A stretch of 64,000 nucleotides of DNA from JALEFZ01 sp964564415 (lineage in GTDB: Bacteria; Bacteroidota; Bacteroidia; J057): contig CAZMAV010000004.1 in the NCBI GenBank assembly GCA_964564415.1, positions 1 to 64,000 on the forward strand, written 5' to 3'. The translations under genes were made by a program, and so were the position numbers. Position 1 is the first letter of the stretch; each line of letters opens with the position of its first letter. The notes below the pieces were generated by a model. That model ran no database searches, was not told the DNA's origin, and worked only from the letters and a program-made list of their open reading frames with translations. Positions 45,980 to 55,157 of the stretch are shown here, one piece after another.

Positions 45980-47524
45980 TCAAAAGGGTACCTGAGCGTC
46001 ATTGCCGTTTTTGTCGTTCATTTTGGAGGGAAGGGTAATTGTATTACCTCCACCGGCAGCTATGTCGCCTCCCATTCCCCCTTCCATCTCGGACATTCCG
46101 GAGTACTGCCAGTCGGTGAACTTTCCGTATTTTCCAATAAACTGAACCTTGCAGGTCCCCGTGGGTCCATTACGTTGCTTAGAAATGATGATTTCGGCCA
46201 GACCCGCTGTAGAATTCCCTTCATCATCAGTCTCAAAACCGTAGTACTCAGGACGATACAAGAACATGACCATATCCGCATCCTGCTCGATCGAACCTGA
46301 TTCCCTAAGGTCTGAGAGGACAGGTCTCTTGTCCCCCCCACGGGATTCCACGGCCCGGCTCAACTGAGATAGGGCGATCATGACCACATCCAGTTCTTTG
46401 GCGATTACCTTCAAAGACCGGGAGATAGCGGCGATTTCCTGCTCTCGATTGCCTCCCTTCGTGGTACTCCCCGTCATCAGCTGCAAATAGTCGATGACAA
46501 CCATACCGATATTTTTTTCGGCTTTCAGCCTTCGGCACTTGGCCCGGAGTTCGGGAATGCCCAAGGCCGGAGTGTCATCGATAAACAACTGGGCCTTGTT
46601 AAGTTTTCCAATTCTGGTGATCAACTGCTGCCATTCGAAGTCCTCAAGCTGTCCGGTCCTTACCCGTTGGGCATCCAGTTCAGCTTCTGAGGTGATCAGC
46701 CTTTGTACCAACTGGGTAGCTGCCATCTCCAAGGAAAAGAAGGCGACGGGTTCTTCAAACCTAAGGGCTGCATTCCGGGCTAAGGTCAGGGTCAGGGCTG
46801 TCTTACCCATTGCTGGACGGGCTGCAATGATGACCAGGTCGGACTTTTGCCAGCCTGTGGTCATCTTGTCGAGTTCAGCCAATCCCGAAGGAATACCCGT
46901 AACGCTGGAATCCCTGCCCCGAATTTCCTCCAGGCGTTCCAGGGTCTTGATCACCAGTTCCCCCATGCCCCGATAGTTGCGCTGAAGGTTATTCTCTGAA
47001 ATTTCGAATATCTTCTGCTCGGTGCTATCCAGCAATTCAAAGACATCTGTCGTTTCGTCGTAAGCCGACTTAATGACCTCATCGGAAAAAATAATAAGTT
47101 GGCGAAGGATAAACTTCTCAGCGATGATCCGTGCATGGTATTCGATGTTGGCCGCAGAAGCCACCCTTGAAGTCAATTCAGTAAGATAAAAAGCTCCCCC
47201 TACCTTGTCTAACTTTCCTGCTTGTCGAAGGGAATTTTTGATGGTCAGGATATCGATGGGTTCCGAATTTTCGAAGAGTTCCAGGATGGACTCGAAGATA
47301 AAGCGGTTGGCATCCTTATAAAACATATGAGCCTTGAGAATATCCATGATGCGATGGAGGGCATCCTTTTCAAGCATGAGGGCACCCAGCACAGCCTCTT
47401 CCATGTCCAGGGCCTGAGGGGGAAGTTTGCCAACGGGCATAGAGGGAGTGGATGACAGCCGACGTTTGCTGCCATCCATGTTTTTATTGGAGGAGGAAGG
47501 ATTCATGGGGGAAAGTGCGGCCAT
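45980..47524 (-). CDS. dnaB: Replicative DNA helicase DnaB
   Basis: It unwinds DNA at the replication fork as a hexamer. The 514-residue protein has the N-terminal DnaB domain (LDMEEAVLGALMLEKDA, YHARIIAEKFILRQLI) and a RecA-type C-terminal domain with Walker A AARPAMGKTAL, Walker B GMVVIDYLQLMTG and ALSQLSRAVESRGGDKRP. The tail is Gly/Asp rich. An N-terminal extension of about 35 residues precedes the family core, as is usual in Bacteroidota. No intein is present. Confidence 0.96.
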   Translation of the reverse strand: MAALSPMNPSSSNKNMDGSKRRLSSTPSMPVGKLPPQALDMEEAVLGALMLEKDALHRIMDILKAHMFYKDANRFIFESILELFENSEPIDILTIKNSLRQAGKLDKVGGAFYLTELTSRVASAANIEYHARIIAEKFILRQLIIFSDEVIKSAYDETTDVFELLDSTEQKIFEISENNLQRNYRGMGELVIKTLERLEEIRGRDSSVTGIPSGLAELDKMTTGWQKSDLVIIAARPAMGKTALTLTLARNAALRFEEPVAFFSLEMAATQLVQRLITSEAELDAQRVRTGQLEDFEWQQLITRIGKLNKAQLFIDDTPALGIPELRAKCRRLKAEKNIGMVVIDYLQLMTGSTTKGGNREQEIAAISRSLKVIAKELDVVMIALSQLSRAVESRGGDKRPVLSDLRESGSIEQDADMVMFLYRPEYYGFETDDEGNSTAGLAEIIISKQRNGPTGTCKVQFIGKYGKFTDWQYSGMSEMEGGMGGDIAAGGGNTITLPSKMNDKNGNDAQVPF

Positions 47525-48095
47525 TTGCTTAGATTTTATGGGGCTAAAAAGGGCTTAAAGGTACAACAGTACTCCCTTTGATGTCAATGATTCTGGCTTA
47601 GTCCATCCATGTAAGATAACATATTTCCATTGAAAGAAATCCACAGTTTGAGCTGGCTTCTCTCCTGTTTTGCAGGGACGGAGGTGAGAAGCCGGAAGAA
47701 CAATCCACAGCCATTTTTTGAAGTGGGGATTAAAAGGGGATTATTTGTGGAAAAATATTCTCAGCTATTTCCTCTGGCTTTGATCCCGGACTCTCCCTGC
47801 CACGCCTTGGACCTAATTTGCTGGCGTAAATTCATTCGACTTAGGAAAAATGTTCATGTAGACCTAAGCAGGTAGCAACTTTGATATTAGGACATAGCAT
47901 ATTTGGCAAGCGAAAGGGGGCTCCACGATTATGACAAATCTTTTTATAGATAGAACAGATATGTCTATTGGGGTTAAAAATAAATTCCAGAGGGTAAGCC
48001 CCATATCTCCTTAGCCATTCATTTGTGGCAATCATTATGGTATTTTCAGATAAATTTAATTCTTTTTTCTTTGGGTTACATTTACCTATATTGGA
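47525..48095. other. 571-nt region upstream of dnaB with hairpin and DnaA-box-like motifs
   Basis: There is no convincing gene. A stem of 10 bp (CTGGCTTCTC 47653-47662 / GAGAAGCCGG 47686-47695, one G-T pair) encloses a possible inner stem. Three DnaA-box-like words flank it: AATCCACAG near 47637, CAATCCACAG near 47701 and TTTGTGGAA near 47746. They match only the ATCCACA core. The sequence then grades into the cobalamin riboswitch. Confidence 0.5.
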
Positions 48096-48269
48096 ACATT
48101 ATTGGTGTTTTGCTTATGCAAAGCTTAAAAGGGAATCCGGTGTAAATCCGGAGCAGTCCCCGCTGCTGTAAGTTCTACAACAAGCCTTTGATACTCAGCC
48201 ACTGTCTCGATCACCAAAGAGATGGGAAGGCCTCAAAGGTAGAACGAGCCAGAAGACCTGCCAGTATGT
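48096..48269 (+). promoter_or_regulatory. Cobalamin (vitamin B12) riboswitch
   Basis: The core reads GGGAATCCGGTGTAAATCCG, followed by GAGCAGTCCCCGCTGCTGTA, the standard conserved heart of the class. The B12 box AGCCAGAAGACCTGCC is at 48247-48262. ACAT at 48096 and ATGT at 48266 can close the outer stem. The receptor gene starts 138 nt beyond its 3' end, in the same direction. Binding of adenosyl- or other cobalamin would reduce expression of the downstream uptake operon. A hairpin at about 48277-48306 may be part of the expression platform. Confidence 0.95.
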
Positions 48270-48407
48270 ATTCGCTTGATCGACTTTCGGAGGAAAAGTT
48301 GGCGATCGCATAGCACGTGGGTTAGGTGTATCCAAAATGAAGGGTACATCACAGCGCCGAGGTCTATCTGTTGCCAAAGTTTTCTCCCCGAATCTATACT
48401 TTGGTAA

Positions 48408-50303
48408 ATGAGATTTCTTTCCATCATTATAGCTTTTTTGACCTTTATCCTTTTCTTTTTCCAGGAAATAAAAGGCCAGGACTGGCAGGTTGATAGCGTC
48501 CTTATCACAGCCGCCAGCCTGAGAGAAGAGGCCCTTGGGGGGGATAAGCAAAGCTGGAAGGATGCTGAACTTGATCTTCATCGCACCCACCTATTAAGCG
48601 ATTTTTTTTCTGCCCAATCAGGCATTTACATCAAAAGCTACGGCATGGGTAGCCTGGCGACCTCAAGTGTGAGGGGAGGCAGTGCCGGACATACCCTGGT
48701 CCTTTGGAATGGTCTTCCCCTGATGAGTCCCATGCTGGGCCAACTGGACCTATCTCTCCTGCCTCTAGGGTCTTTTGATAGGCTGAGCTTTCAAAAAGGA
48801 GGCAATTCGGCCCTCTGGGGCAGCGGAGCTATCGGAGGGATGATTTCCCTGGAAAGCGACAAGGAGGTCGAATCTGGCTTTAAACTTGAAGCCAGGGCCA
48901 GCTTGGGAAGTTTTGGCAACAGACAGGAGCAAATCGAACTTAGCGTTGGCAACAAGCACTTTCGAAGCCGAAGCAAGATCCTTGTGAGAAAGGCCGATAA
49001 TGACTTTCCCTTTCAGCCTGCTCCCGGACTTCCCCTTAAGAATCAGAGCAATGCTAGGTTAAAGTCCAACAACTTTCTTCAGGACCTCCAATGGAGGCTT
49101 TCTCCCCAAGACAGGCTTTCTTTTCACCTTTGGCTACAGGAAAGTCAGAGGCAAATCCCCCCTACCCTCGTACAGCGGAGAAGCGAGGCACGACAAAAGG
49201 ATGAGGCCCTTCGACTCATGACCACCTACCGCCATGTGGGAGAGAAAATACACTGGAAAGCCAAAACCTCTTTTTTTGATGAAAAGCTGTCTTACTTTGA
49301 CGATCTCATCCTGCTGGAGTCTATCAGTAGATTTCAGACCTTGCAGGCGGATGTAAGCGGAAATGCAGCCCTTCATCCTGATCATCACTTGGAGGTGGGC
49401 AGTACCCATGCCCTTACCCGGGCCTGGTCCTCGGGCTATAAAGACATCCCCGCTGAGTATCGCGCCTCTCTCTTTGCCGCCTGGAGGTGGGATGCCCAGC
49501 CCTGGAAGTTGCAGGCCAGCCTACGTCAGCAATGGATGGATAGCAGGTGGCTGCCTCTCATCCCTGCCTTAGGTTTGGTGTATGAAGCCAGCCCTTCCCT
49601 ACGATTTCGCCTCAAAGCCAGCCGAAACTTTCGCCTTCCCACCCTCAACGATCGCTTTTGGAGGCCAGGAGGAAATCTCGATCTCCTTCCCGAAATCGGA
49701 TGGAGCCAGGAAGCTGGGCTTAATTATTCCTTTTCGCTGGGTCAATGGACAAGCAAGTTTGAAATCGCTGCCTTCTCCCGCCGAATCGACAACTGGATTC
49801 TATGGACCATTAAGGATGGACAAAGCTACTGGTCCGCCAACAATGTGGAAAGGGTCTGGAGCCGGGGAGTCGAACCGCGATGGACCCTAATCTTTGCAAA
49901 AAAAGACTGGAGGATGAAAATGGAGTTGGGCTATGACTTTATTCGCTCCACAAGTCAATTTAGCCTGGAACTACCCAGCATTCAGGCTGGTGATCAGTTG
50001 ATCTACACCCCGATCCACCAAGGCAATGCCCGCCTTTCCTTTCATTGGAAAAAACTACAGGGATACTACCAGCACACCTACACTGGAGCTACCCAAGGCA
50101 TCAATGATCCCCTTCCCGCTTTTCAGACGGCAGATGCCCTCCTTAGCCATGCATTTGAAATAGGTAAATTGCAAGGAGAGGTCTTTGGAGAAGTCAAGAA
50201 TATTTGGAACGTCCGCTATCAAATCATCGAAAGACGTCCCATGCCTGGCATTCACTACCAGGCAGGAATCAATCTATTATTACACAAAAATGCAATTCAA
50301 TGA
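48408..50303 (+). CDS. btuB: TonB-dependent cobalamin receptor (BtuB-like)
   Basis: This 631-residue outer membrane protein has a signal peptide (LSIIIAFLTFILFFFQ) and a plug domain (LLSDFFSAQSGIYIKSYGMG, TSSVRGGSAGHTLVLWNGLPL, SFQKGGNSALWGSGAIGG). The beta-barrel ends in PMPGIHYQAGINLLL. The substrate is given by the riboswitch directly upstream; the family alone would not fix it. It is shorter than typical SusC receptors and resembles E. coli BtuB in size. The next gene starts inside its stop codon. No inner membrane BtuCDF genes are in the window. Confidence 0.9.
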   Translation: MRFLSIIIAFLTFILFFFQEIKGQDWQVDSVLITAASLREEALGGDKQSWKDAELDLHRTHLLSDFFSAQSGIYIKSYGMGSLATSSVRGGSAGHTLVLWNGLPLMSPMLGQLDLSLLPLGSFDRLSFQKGGNSALWGSGAIGGMISLESDKEVESGFKLEARASLGSFGNRQEQIELSVGNKHFRSRSKILVRKADNDFPFQPAPGLPLKNQSNARLKSNNFLQDLQWRLSPQDRLSFHLWLQESQRQIPPTLVQRRSEARQKDEALRLMTTYRHVGEKIHWKAKTSFFDEKLSYFDDLILLESISRFQTLQADVSGNAALHPDHHLEVGSTHALTRAWSSGYKDIPAEYRASLFAAWRWDAQPWKLQASLRQQWMDSRWLPLIPALGLVYEASPSLRFRLKASRNFRLPTLNDRFWRPGGNLDLLPEIGWSQEAGLNYSFSLGQWTSKFEIAAFSRRIDNWILWTIKDGQSYWSANNVERVWSRGVEPRWTLIFAKKDWRMKMELGYDFIRSTSQFSLELPSIQAGDQLIYTPIHQGNARLSFHWKKLQGYYQHTYTGATQGINDPLPAFQTADALLSHAFEIGKLQGEVFGEVKNIWNVRYQIIERRPMPGIHYQAGINLLLHKNAIQ

Positions 50304-51271
50304 AGTATTTCTTTACCTTTTTTTTCCTCAGCATGGGAGGTCTGCTATTCGGTCAGACTACTATAGACTTCGAAGATTTTATCATTGCTGAGGACTCTTT
50401 TCTCAATGGAAGCGACCTTAGCGGAGGCTTCGCCACAAATGGAGTCTTCTTGCCCAATTCCTTTGACACTACCTTCAGCAGTTGGTCGGGATGGTCGATT
50501 TCCCGTACCACGGATACGACTACTCCTGGATTTATGAACCAATACTCGGCCATTACAGGCTCGGGATTTTCAGGCTCTGCCAACTATGCCGTTTCCTTTG
50601 GTTCTCAAAACATCATCGAACTCGACACTGCTGCCAGTCCTTCTCCCAAAGTGGTAGATGGAGCCTATATCACCAACAGCACCTATGCTTATTTGAGCAT
50701 GAGAGACGGAGATAGCTTTGCCAAGCAGTTTGGTGGGGCAAGTGGAGATGATCCAGACTTTTTCCTGCTGAGCATCAAGGGCTATGCTAATGGAGATCCG
50801 GTCGCTGAAAGCGTGGATTTTTACCTGGCCGATTATCGCTTTGCTGATTCTACAGAAGATTTTATTGTGGACGAGTGGACGTTTGTAGACCTCAGTTCAT
50901 TAGGCGCCATAGACAGCCTGGGCTTTAGTTTCACCTCTACTGACACGGGCATGTTTGGCATCAATACTCCATTGTACTTTTGCCTGGACAACCTGCAAAT
51001 TTCTGCTCCTACGTCTACAGAAACTTCCTCGAACCACAGGCTGGTGCTCAAGGCCTATCCCAATCCATTTGTAGATCGGATCAGCCTTGATTTTAATTCC
51101 CCATCTCCCGCAGAGATAAGGGTCTATGATCTGAAAGGAAACCACATCCTGTATCAAGAGGGCGTTAGCTCCGGAGAGCAATTGGACCTCCGAAATCTCT
51201 CACCAGGAAATTATGTCCTCCAGGTCCGCGGGAAGAACTTTAAGGCAAGCCGACTGATTCAAAAATACTAG
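50300..51271 (+). CDS. DUF4465 surface protein with T9SS domain, putative B12-binding partner of BtuB
   Basis: The start at 50300 overlaps the receptor stop (ATGA), and the signal peptide MKYFFTFFFLSMGGLLFGQ begins there. The 323-residue protein contains a DUF4465 domain (about 22-240): TIDFEDFIIAEDSFLNGSD, then SGWSISRTTD and NQYSAITGSG, with a distal FCLDNLQI. A T9SS type A sorting domain follows (KAYPNPFVDRISLDF ... SPGNYVLQVRG). As I recall, DUF4465 proteins of Bacteroides are B12-capturing surface lipoproteins (BtuH). Here export is by T9SS instead of a lipobox. Its place under the riboswitch and coupled to the receptor supports B12 capture. Confidence 0.85.
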   Translation: MKYFFTFFFLSMGGLLFGQTTIDFEDFIIAEDSFLNGSDLSGGFATNGVFLPNSFDTTFSSWSGWSISRTTDTTTPGFMNQYSAITGSGFSGSANYAVSFGSQNIIELDTAASPSPKVVDGAYITNSTYAYLSMRDGDSFAKQFGGASGDDPDFFLLSIKGYANGDPVAESVDFYLADYRFADSTEDFIVDEWTFVDLSSLGAIDSLGFSFTSTDTGMFGINTPLYFCLDNLQISAPTSTETSSNHRLVLKAYPNPFVDRISLDFNSPSPAEIRVYDLKGNHILYQEGVSSGEQLDLRNLSPGNYVLQVRGKNFKASRLIQKY

Positions 51272-51300
51272 CCAGTATCACCTTCGATTAATTGAAAAAG

Positions 51301-51342
51301 CCACCGACCTATCTCTAATACCAGGGAAGCCGGTGGTTTTTT
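51301..51342 (+). terminator. Terminator of the cobalamin operon
   Basis: CCACCG (51301-51306) pairs with CGGTGG (51331-51336) and is followed directly by six T; flanking A and T bases can extend the stem. Confidence 0.75.
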
Positions 51343-51430
51343 GATGGAAAAAAATCAAAATGTCCTGCTTCCGATAAAATCCGAGGGCTTTTCCTTATTT
51401 TTTGGAATAATATATCAATAAAAGTAAGAA

Positions 51431-52642
51431 ATGAAGTCCCATCGCCTGAAGATTCCCAATCGCCAAGGCCTGACACTCTCTGCCAGCCTGGATTTACCTC
51501 TGGGAGAAAGACCCAAAGCCTACGCCATTTTCGCTCATTGTTTTACCTGCGGCAAGAACTTGAAGGCTCAGCGCAACATCAGCCTGGCCATGACACAGAA
51601 TGGGTTTGCCGTACTCCGCTTTGATTTTGCGGGTGTGGGACACAGTGGGGGAGAATTTATCGATACCAACTTCTCTACAAATGTCAGCGATATCCTCGAT
51701 GTAGCCGATTATCTTGAAAAACACCATGAGGGACCAGCCCTCTTGGTAGGACATTCCCTGGGAGGTGCCGCTGTCCTCCTTGCCGCCTCGCGTTTGGATG
51801 GAGTCAAAGCTGTGGCTACCCTAGGAGCACCTGCCGAACCCCGACATGTCAGGCACTTGTTTTCTGCCATAGAAGAAAGGGTGAGAAATGAGGGAGAGGG
51901 ACAGATCCTGATTGGGGGAAAAGAGGTCAGCATCCGCAAGCATTTTCTGGAAGACATAGAACAGGTCGAACTCAAAGATGTCATCCAGCAGCTCAATAGA
52001 GCTCTCTTGGTCATGCATTCTCCCCAAGACCAGATTGTGGGGATCGACAATGCCAGCCATATCTACCAAGCTGCCCGCCATCCCAAGAGTTTTATGACCC
52101 TCGATGGTGCGGATCATCTTCTATCTTCCAAATCTGACTCGATCTATGCAGGCCACGTGATTTCCTCCTGGGTCAGAAGATACATTGATTTGCAGGAAGA
52201 AAAACCTATTGTCACGGAAAAACAAACGGTGGTGCGACTGAGCCAGCAAGGCTTTACCACAGAGGTGAGAGCCGGAAAACACAGCTTTTTGGCCGATGAA
52301 CCTACTTCCGTGGGAGGGGATGATTTGGGACCTACTCCCTACGATCTACTCGTCTCCTCACTTGGCACCTGCACAGCCATGACCATGCGGATGTATGCTG
52401 ACCGCAAGGGCTGGGACCTTAGGGAAGTGAGGGTTCATCTCGAGCATAGCCACCAATATGTGGAGGATCAACAAATGGTGGATGAAAAACCCACCAAGAT
52501 CGACCATATCGACCGAATCATCGAAATGGAAGGCGACCTCGACGAAAAGCAGCAACAGCGGCTGATGGAAATTGCGGATCGCTGCCCGGTCCATCGTACC
52601 CTGCACAACGAAATAAGGGTAGAGACCCGCAGGGGTCATTAG
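51431..52642 (+). CDS. Bifunctional alpha/beta hydrolase-OsmC family protein
   Basis: This is a 403-residue fusion. Residues 1-250 are an alpha/beta hydrolase with nucleophile elbow LLVGHSLGGAAV (Ser near 100), HSPQDQIVGIDNA for the acid, and DGADHLLS with the His. Residues about 265-400 are an OsmC/Ohr-type domain with its redox Cys in LGTCTAMTMRMYADRKGW and the second in DRCPVHRTL. The fusion is known in several phyla. OsmC domains reduce organic hydroperoxides, so the hydrolase may supply or process lipid peroxides (inference). It is cytoplasmic. Confidence 0.92.
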   Translation: MKSHRLKIPNRQGLTLSASLDLPLGERPKAYAIFAHCFTCGKNLKAQRNISLAMTQNGFAVLRFDFAGVGHSGGEFIDTNFSTNVSDILDVADYLEKHHEGPALLVGHSLGGAAVLLAASRLDGVKAVATLGAPAEPRHVRHLFSAIEERVRNEGEGQILIGGKEVSIRKHFLEDIEQVELKDVIQQLNRALLVMHSPQDQIVGIDNASHIYQAARHPKSFMTLDGADHLLSSKSDSIYAGHVISSWVRRYIDLQEEKPIVTEKQTVVRLSQQGFTTEVRAGKHSFLADEPTSVGGDDLGPTPYDLLVSSLGTCTAMTMRMYADRKGWDLREVRVHLEHSHQYVEDQQMVDEKPTKIDHIDRIIEMEGDLDEKQQQRLMEIADRCPVHRTLHNEIRVETRRGH

Positions 52643-52669
52643 GCCTGAAATTGAAAAAGATTTAATAAA

Positions 52670-52698
52670 AAGCTCGGAGACCATTGATCTCCGAGCTT
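52670..52698 (-). terminator. Strong terminator between convergent genes
   Basis: AAGCTCGGAGA (52670-52680) and TCTCCGAGCTT (52688-52698) form a perfect 11-bp stem with a 7-nt loop. The minus-strand side is followed by TTTTTATT, so it mainly ends the desaturase transcript, and possibly also the hydrolase-OsmC transcript. Confidence 0.85.
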
Positions 52699-52738
52699 CT
52701 AAGATAAAATCAAGTTCTTAAATCCTTATATGATCGAT

Positions 52739-53830
52739 TCAGTCTTTGTTTCCTAAGGCATAAAGCAGCTTGGTATGGCTGGCCAATGCATGCACAAAGG
52801 TAGGCTGAACATTGTAGGGAATGTTGAATTCCCGAGCAGTTTTCTCCACGATCTTGGAAATTTTGGGGTAGTGAACGTGGCAGATGTTGGGGAAAAGATG
52901 ATGCTCAATCTGGTAATTCAGGCCTCCGAGAAACCAAGACATAATCTTACTATTGGGGGAGAAATTTGCTGTGGTCTGCAACTGGTGGACAGCCCAGTTT
53001 TCCTCTAGATTATTGTTGTCATCAGGGAGAGGAAATTCACATTCAGGCATGACATGGGCCATCTGGAAGACGCTGGAAAGGATGAGCCCTGCGATGAAGT
53101 GCATCATCAGGAAGAGGGGAACGGTCACGTACCAAGCAAAGGGTGCAAAGATCAGTGGCAAAGCAAGGGTGATTGCGTAGTAAAATATCTTGTGAAGGAT
53201 GAGTCGAAAGCGAAGGTTGCGATATTTTTTCTCATCTCTTCCGAGGAAGCCCTGCTCCCAAAACTCCTTGAGTTGCTTGAAATCCTTGGCTGTAATCCAA
53301 GAAACGGTCATCAGACCATAGAGGAACCAGGCGTAGATAAATTGAAAGCGATGCAGGTAATGTCTCTTTTGATGGATAGAAAAGCGAAGCAGGTCTCCGG
53401 CATCAATGTCGTGGTCATGCCCTTCAATATTGGTAAATGAGTGATGCAGACGATTGTGCTGAACTTTCCAGGTGGTTACGAAGCCGCCTGCAAGGTTGAG
53501 TACATGGCCGACAATCTTATTGACGATGGGATACTTCGAGTAAGAACCATGGACGGCATCGTGCATGATGCCCATTCCGATGGCAGCCGTACCCAATCCC
53601 ATGAGGGCCCAGGCTCCGACATAGAGCCAAATGTTGGTAATCAGTCCGCTGGCGACAAAAACATAGGGAATGGCATACATGGAAAAAATGACCAAAGTCT
53701 TGATCACCATCTTGTAATTGCCGTAGGTTGAGATTCCCTCTTCCTTGAAATAGGACTGTACCCGCTTCCTCAAGGTCTGGTGAAAATCTTTGGAAATGTT
53801 TCGGGAAAACTTGACAGGTCTATAATTCAT
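52739..53830 (-). CDS. Membrane fatty acid desaturase
   Basis: This 363-residue membrane enzyme introduces a double bond into acyl chains using a di-iron centre. The three His boxes are present: HDAVHG (about 90-95), HNRLHHSFTN (about 125-134) and QIEHHLFPN (near 318). Hydrophobic segments before and between them fit the four-helix topology. The third box starts with Gln, the form seen in front-end and linoleoyl-type desaturases. No cytochrome b5 domain is fused. It is a single gene with a terminator downstream. Confidence 0.92.
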   Translation of the reverse strand: MNYRPVKFSRNISKDFHQTLRKRVQSYFKEEGISTYGNYKMVIKTLVIFSMYAIPYVFVASGLITNIWLYVGAWALMGLGTAAIGMGIMHDAVHGSYSKYPIVNKIVGHVLNLAGGFVTTWKVQHNRLHHSFTNIEGHDHDIDAGDLLRFSIHQKRHYLHRFQFIYAWFLYGLMTVSWITAKDFKQLKEFWEQGFLGRDEKKYRNLRFRLILHKIFYYAITLALPLIFAPFAWYVTVPLFLMMHFIAGLILSSVFQMAHVMPECEFPLPDDNNNLEENWAVHQLQTTANFSPNSKIMSWFLGGLNYQIEHHLFPNICHVHYPKISKIVEKTAREFNIPYNVQPTFVHALASHTKLLYALGNKD

Positions 53831-54162
53831 TGTAAAAACTTAATATGAAACCAATTATATGCATTCCCTCTTCATTATCAAAGAAAAAATCTCATTCCGA
53901 TAAGGTAATTGTAAATTTTACGCAAAAATCACCCTTAAATGGATTTGATTGGGGAAATCATATTGTTTGATTTACCATAAATACAAATCGAAACGAAATT
54001 TGGGAAAGCAGGACTACAAATGCAAAACATTTAACTTTTGCCTTTCTATAAACTGTTGAGATGTGATAAAGGTTTAAACTGATTGCCACATCAAACCATG
54101 TCCGCCCGATAGAGGATTAAAGAAATGTGGGATCGCAAGAATAGAAGGGAACTTTTTTCAGA
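53831..54162. other. 332-nt AT-rich intergenic region
   Basis: It contains the promoter region of the desaturase (minus) and the 3' region of the EcsC-family gene. A small inverted repeat GCAAAA/TTTTGC lies near 54019-54038. I see no gene, tRNA or strong terminator. Confidence 0.45.
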
Positions 54163-55077
54163 TCACTCTATTTCTATCTTGATGGTTTTTTTCCGGCCTT
54201 TTTTGTCGAGCAGAAATCTTTCCCTGTACAACATATAGGCGGCATTTCCTACATCCTTTATGTAGACATAATTGAAACCTCCGCTGAAGACAGCACCTAA
54301 TCCGGGGACCAGTCCGACAGCTTTTTTGGTAATGGTTCTTTCTACAATTTCCTTGATGATCATCCTGGAAATGTAGGAAGTGGCATTTTTTCCGAGGTGC
54401 TTGCTCGTAAAATCACCTGCAATCTCGCTGTACCGATCAGTATACCTTCCAGCTTCAAAGTCTTTAAGTTCTCCGAGGGCTTTTTGTTTTTGAATTCGGT
54501 CAGAAGATGTGGCTACTTTGAAGACCCGCATCATGTATTCCATCTCGTAGGCTTTTTCTTCGACAGAAAGCTCAGGATCATTGGGGTCAAAGCCGTAGCA
54601 CAGGGCTACCTGATATATGGTGCGGGTAGCGAAGGTAAACAAAGCTGGAAGGTCGGCCAGAAGGGCTGCCCATCCGGCAACGGGTCCTGCAAGGCTGGCC
54701 AGTCCGGTTCCCACACCACTTGCTGTGGCGTAGCGGGTATTGGAATCAATCTGCCCAAAGGCGACATGATCGAGGTCGTGAATAGACTCTCTTCGAAGTT
54801 CGGTGATGGCCTTGGCTTCTATTTCAAATTCTCTGGTGGCTTCGAGAATATCTTGAGGATTAACGCTCCACTTGGAAATGTCCTGCAGGCGATCCAAGAC
54901 GGATTCGGTAACTCCTCCAACACTGCCCTTTACATCTTCAGGGGTAAGTTTTTCGGTCAGCCAACTGATAGGCTTGCTTACGAAGTCGGTGGATCGATTG
55001 AGGAAAGAAGGATTCTCGGCTTTCCACTTGGCGATTTCGTCGAGGATTTTTCTTTCAGAAGAATTTAATTTAGCCAT
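54163..55077 (-). CDS. EcsC family protein
   Basis: This 304-residue protein matches the EcsC family. LTEKLTPEDVKGSVGGVTESVLDRL is near the start. Then come a Gly/Ala-rich hydrophobic stretch (VGTGLASLAGPVAGWAALLAD, about 125-145) and FATRTIYQVALCYGFDPNDP. A second small-residue hydrophobic stretch near 258-272 (GLVPGLGAVFSGGFNYV) precedes a basic tail. The family is associated with membranes and ABC exporters in Bacillus, but its biochemistry is unclear. It is divergent from the cystathionine gamma-synthase gene across 80 nt, which holds the palindrome GAACAATTGTTC (55092-55103). Confidence 0.85.
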   Translation of the reverse strand: MAKLNSSERKILDEIAKWKAENPSFLNRSTDFVSKPISWLTEKLTPEDVKGSVGGVTESVLDRLQDISKWSVNPQDILEATREFEIEAKAITELRRESIHDLDHVAFGQIDSNTRYATASGVGTGLASLAGPVAGWAALLADLPALFTFATRTIYQVALCYGFDPNDPELSVEEKAYEMEYMMRVFKVATSSDRIQKQKALGELKDFEAGRYTDRYSEIAGDFTSKHLGKNATSYISRMIIKEIVERTITKKAVGLVPGLGAVFSGGFNYVYIKDVGNAAYMLYRERFLLDKKGRKKTIKIEIE

Positions 55078-55157
55078 AAAGCGCAGGATTGGAACAATTG
55101 TTCTTTATTTTACCTTAATTAAGTCCTTTAGGTTATATAAACGCAATAAAAATTAAC

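Noticed and set aside
47630..47875. Short open frame of 81 codons upstream of dnaB
   Set aside because: It runs through a stable stem-loop, has no recognisable pattern, and its start lacks context.
55092..55103. GAACAATTGTTC palindrome between EcsC and cystathionine gamma-synthase genes
   Set aside because: A 6+6 palindrome is expected many times by chance in 64 kb; kept only as a remark.
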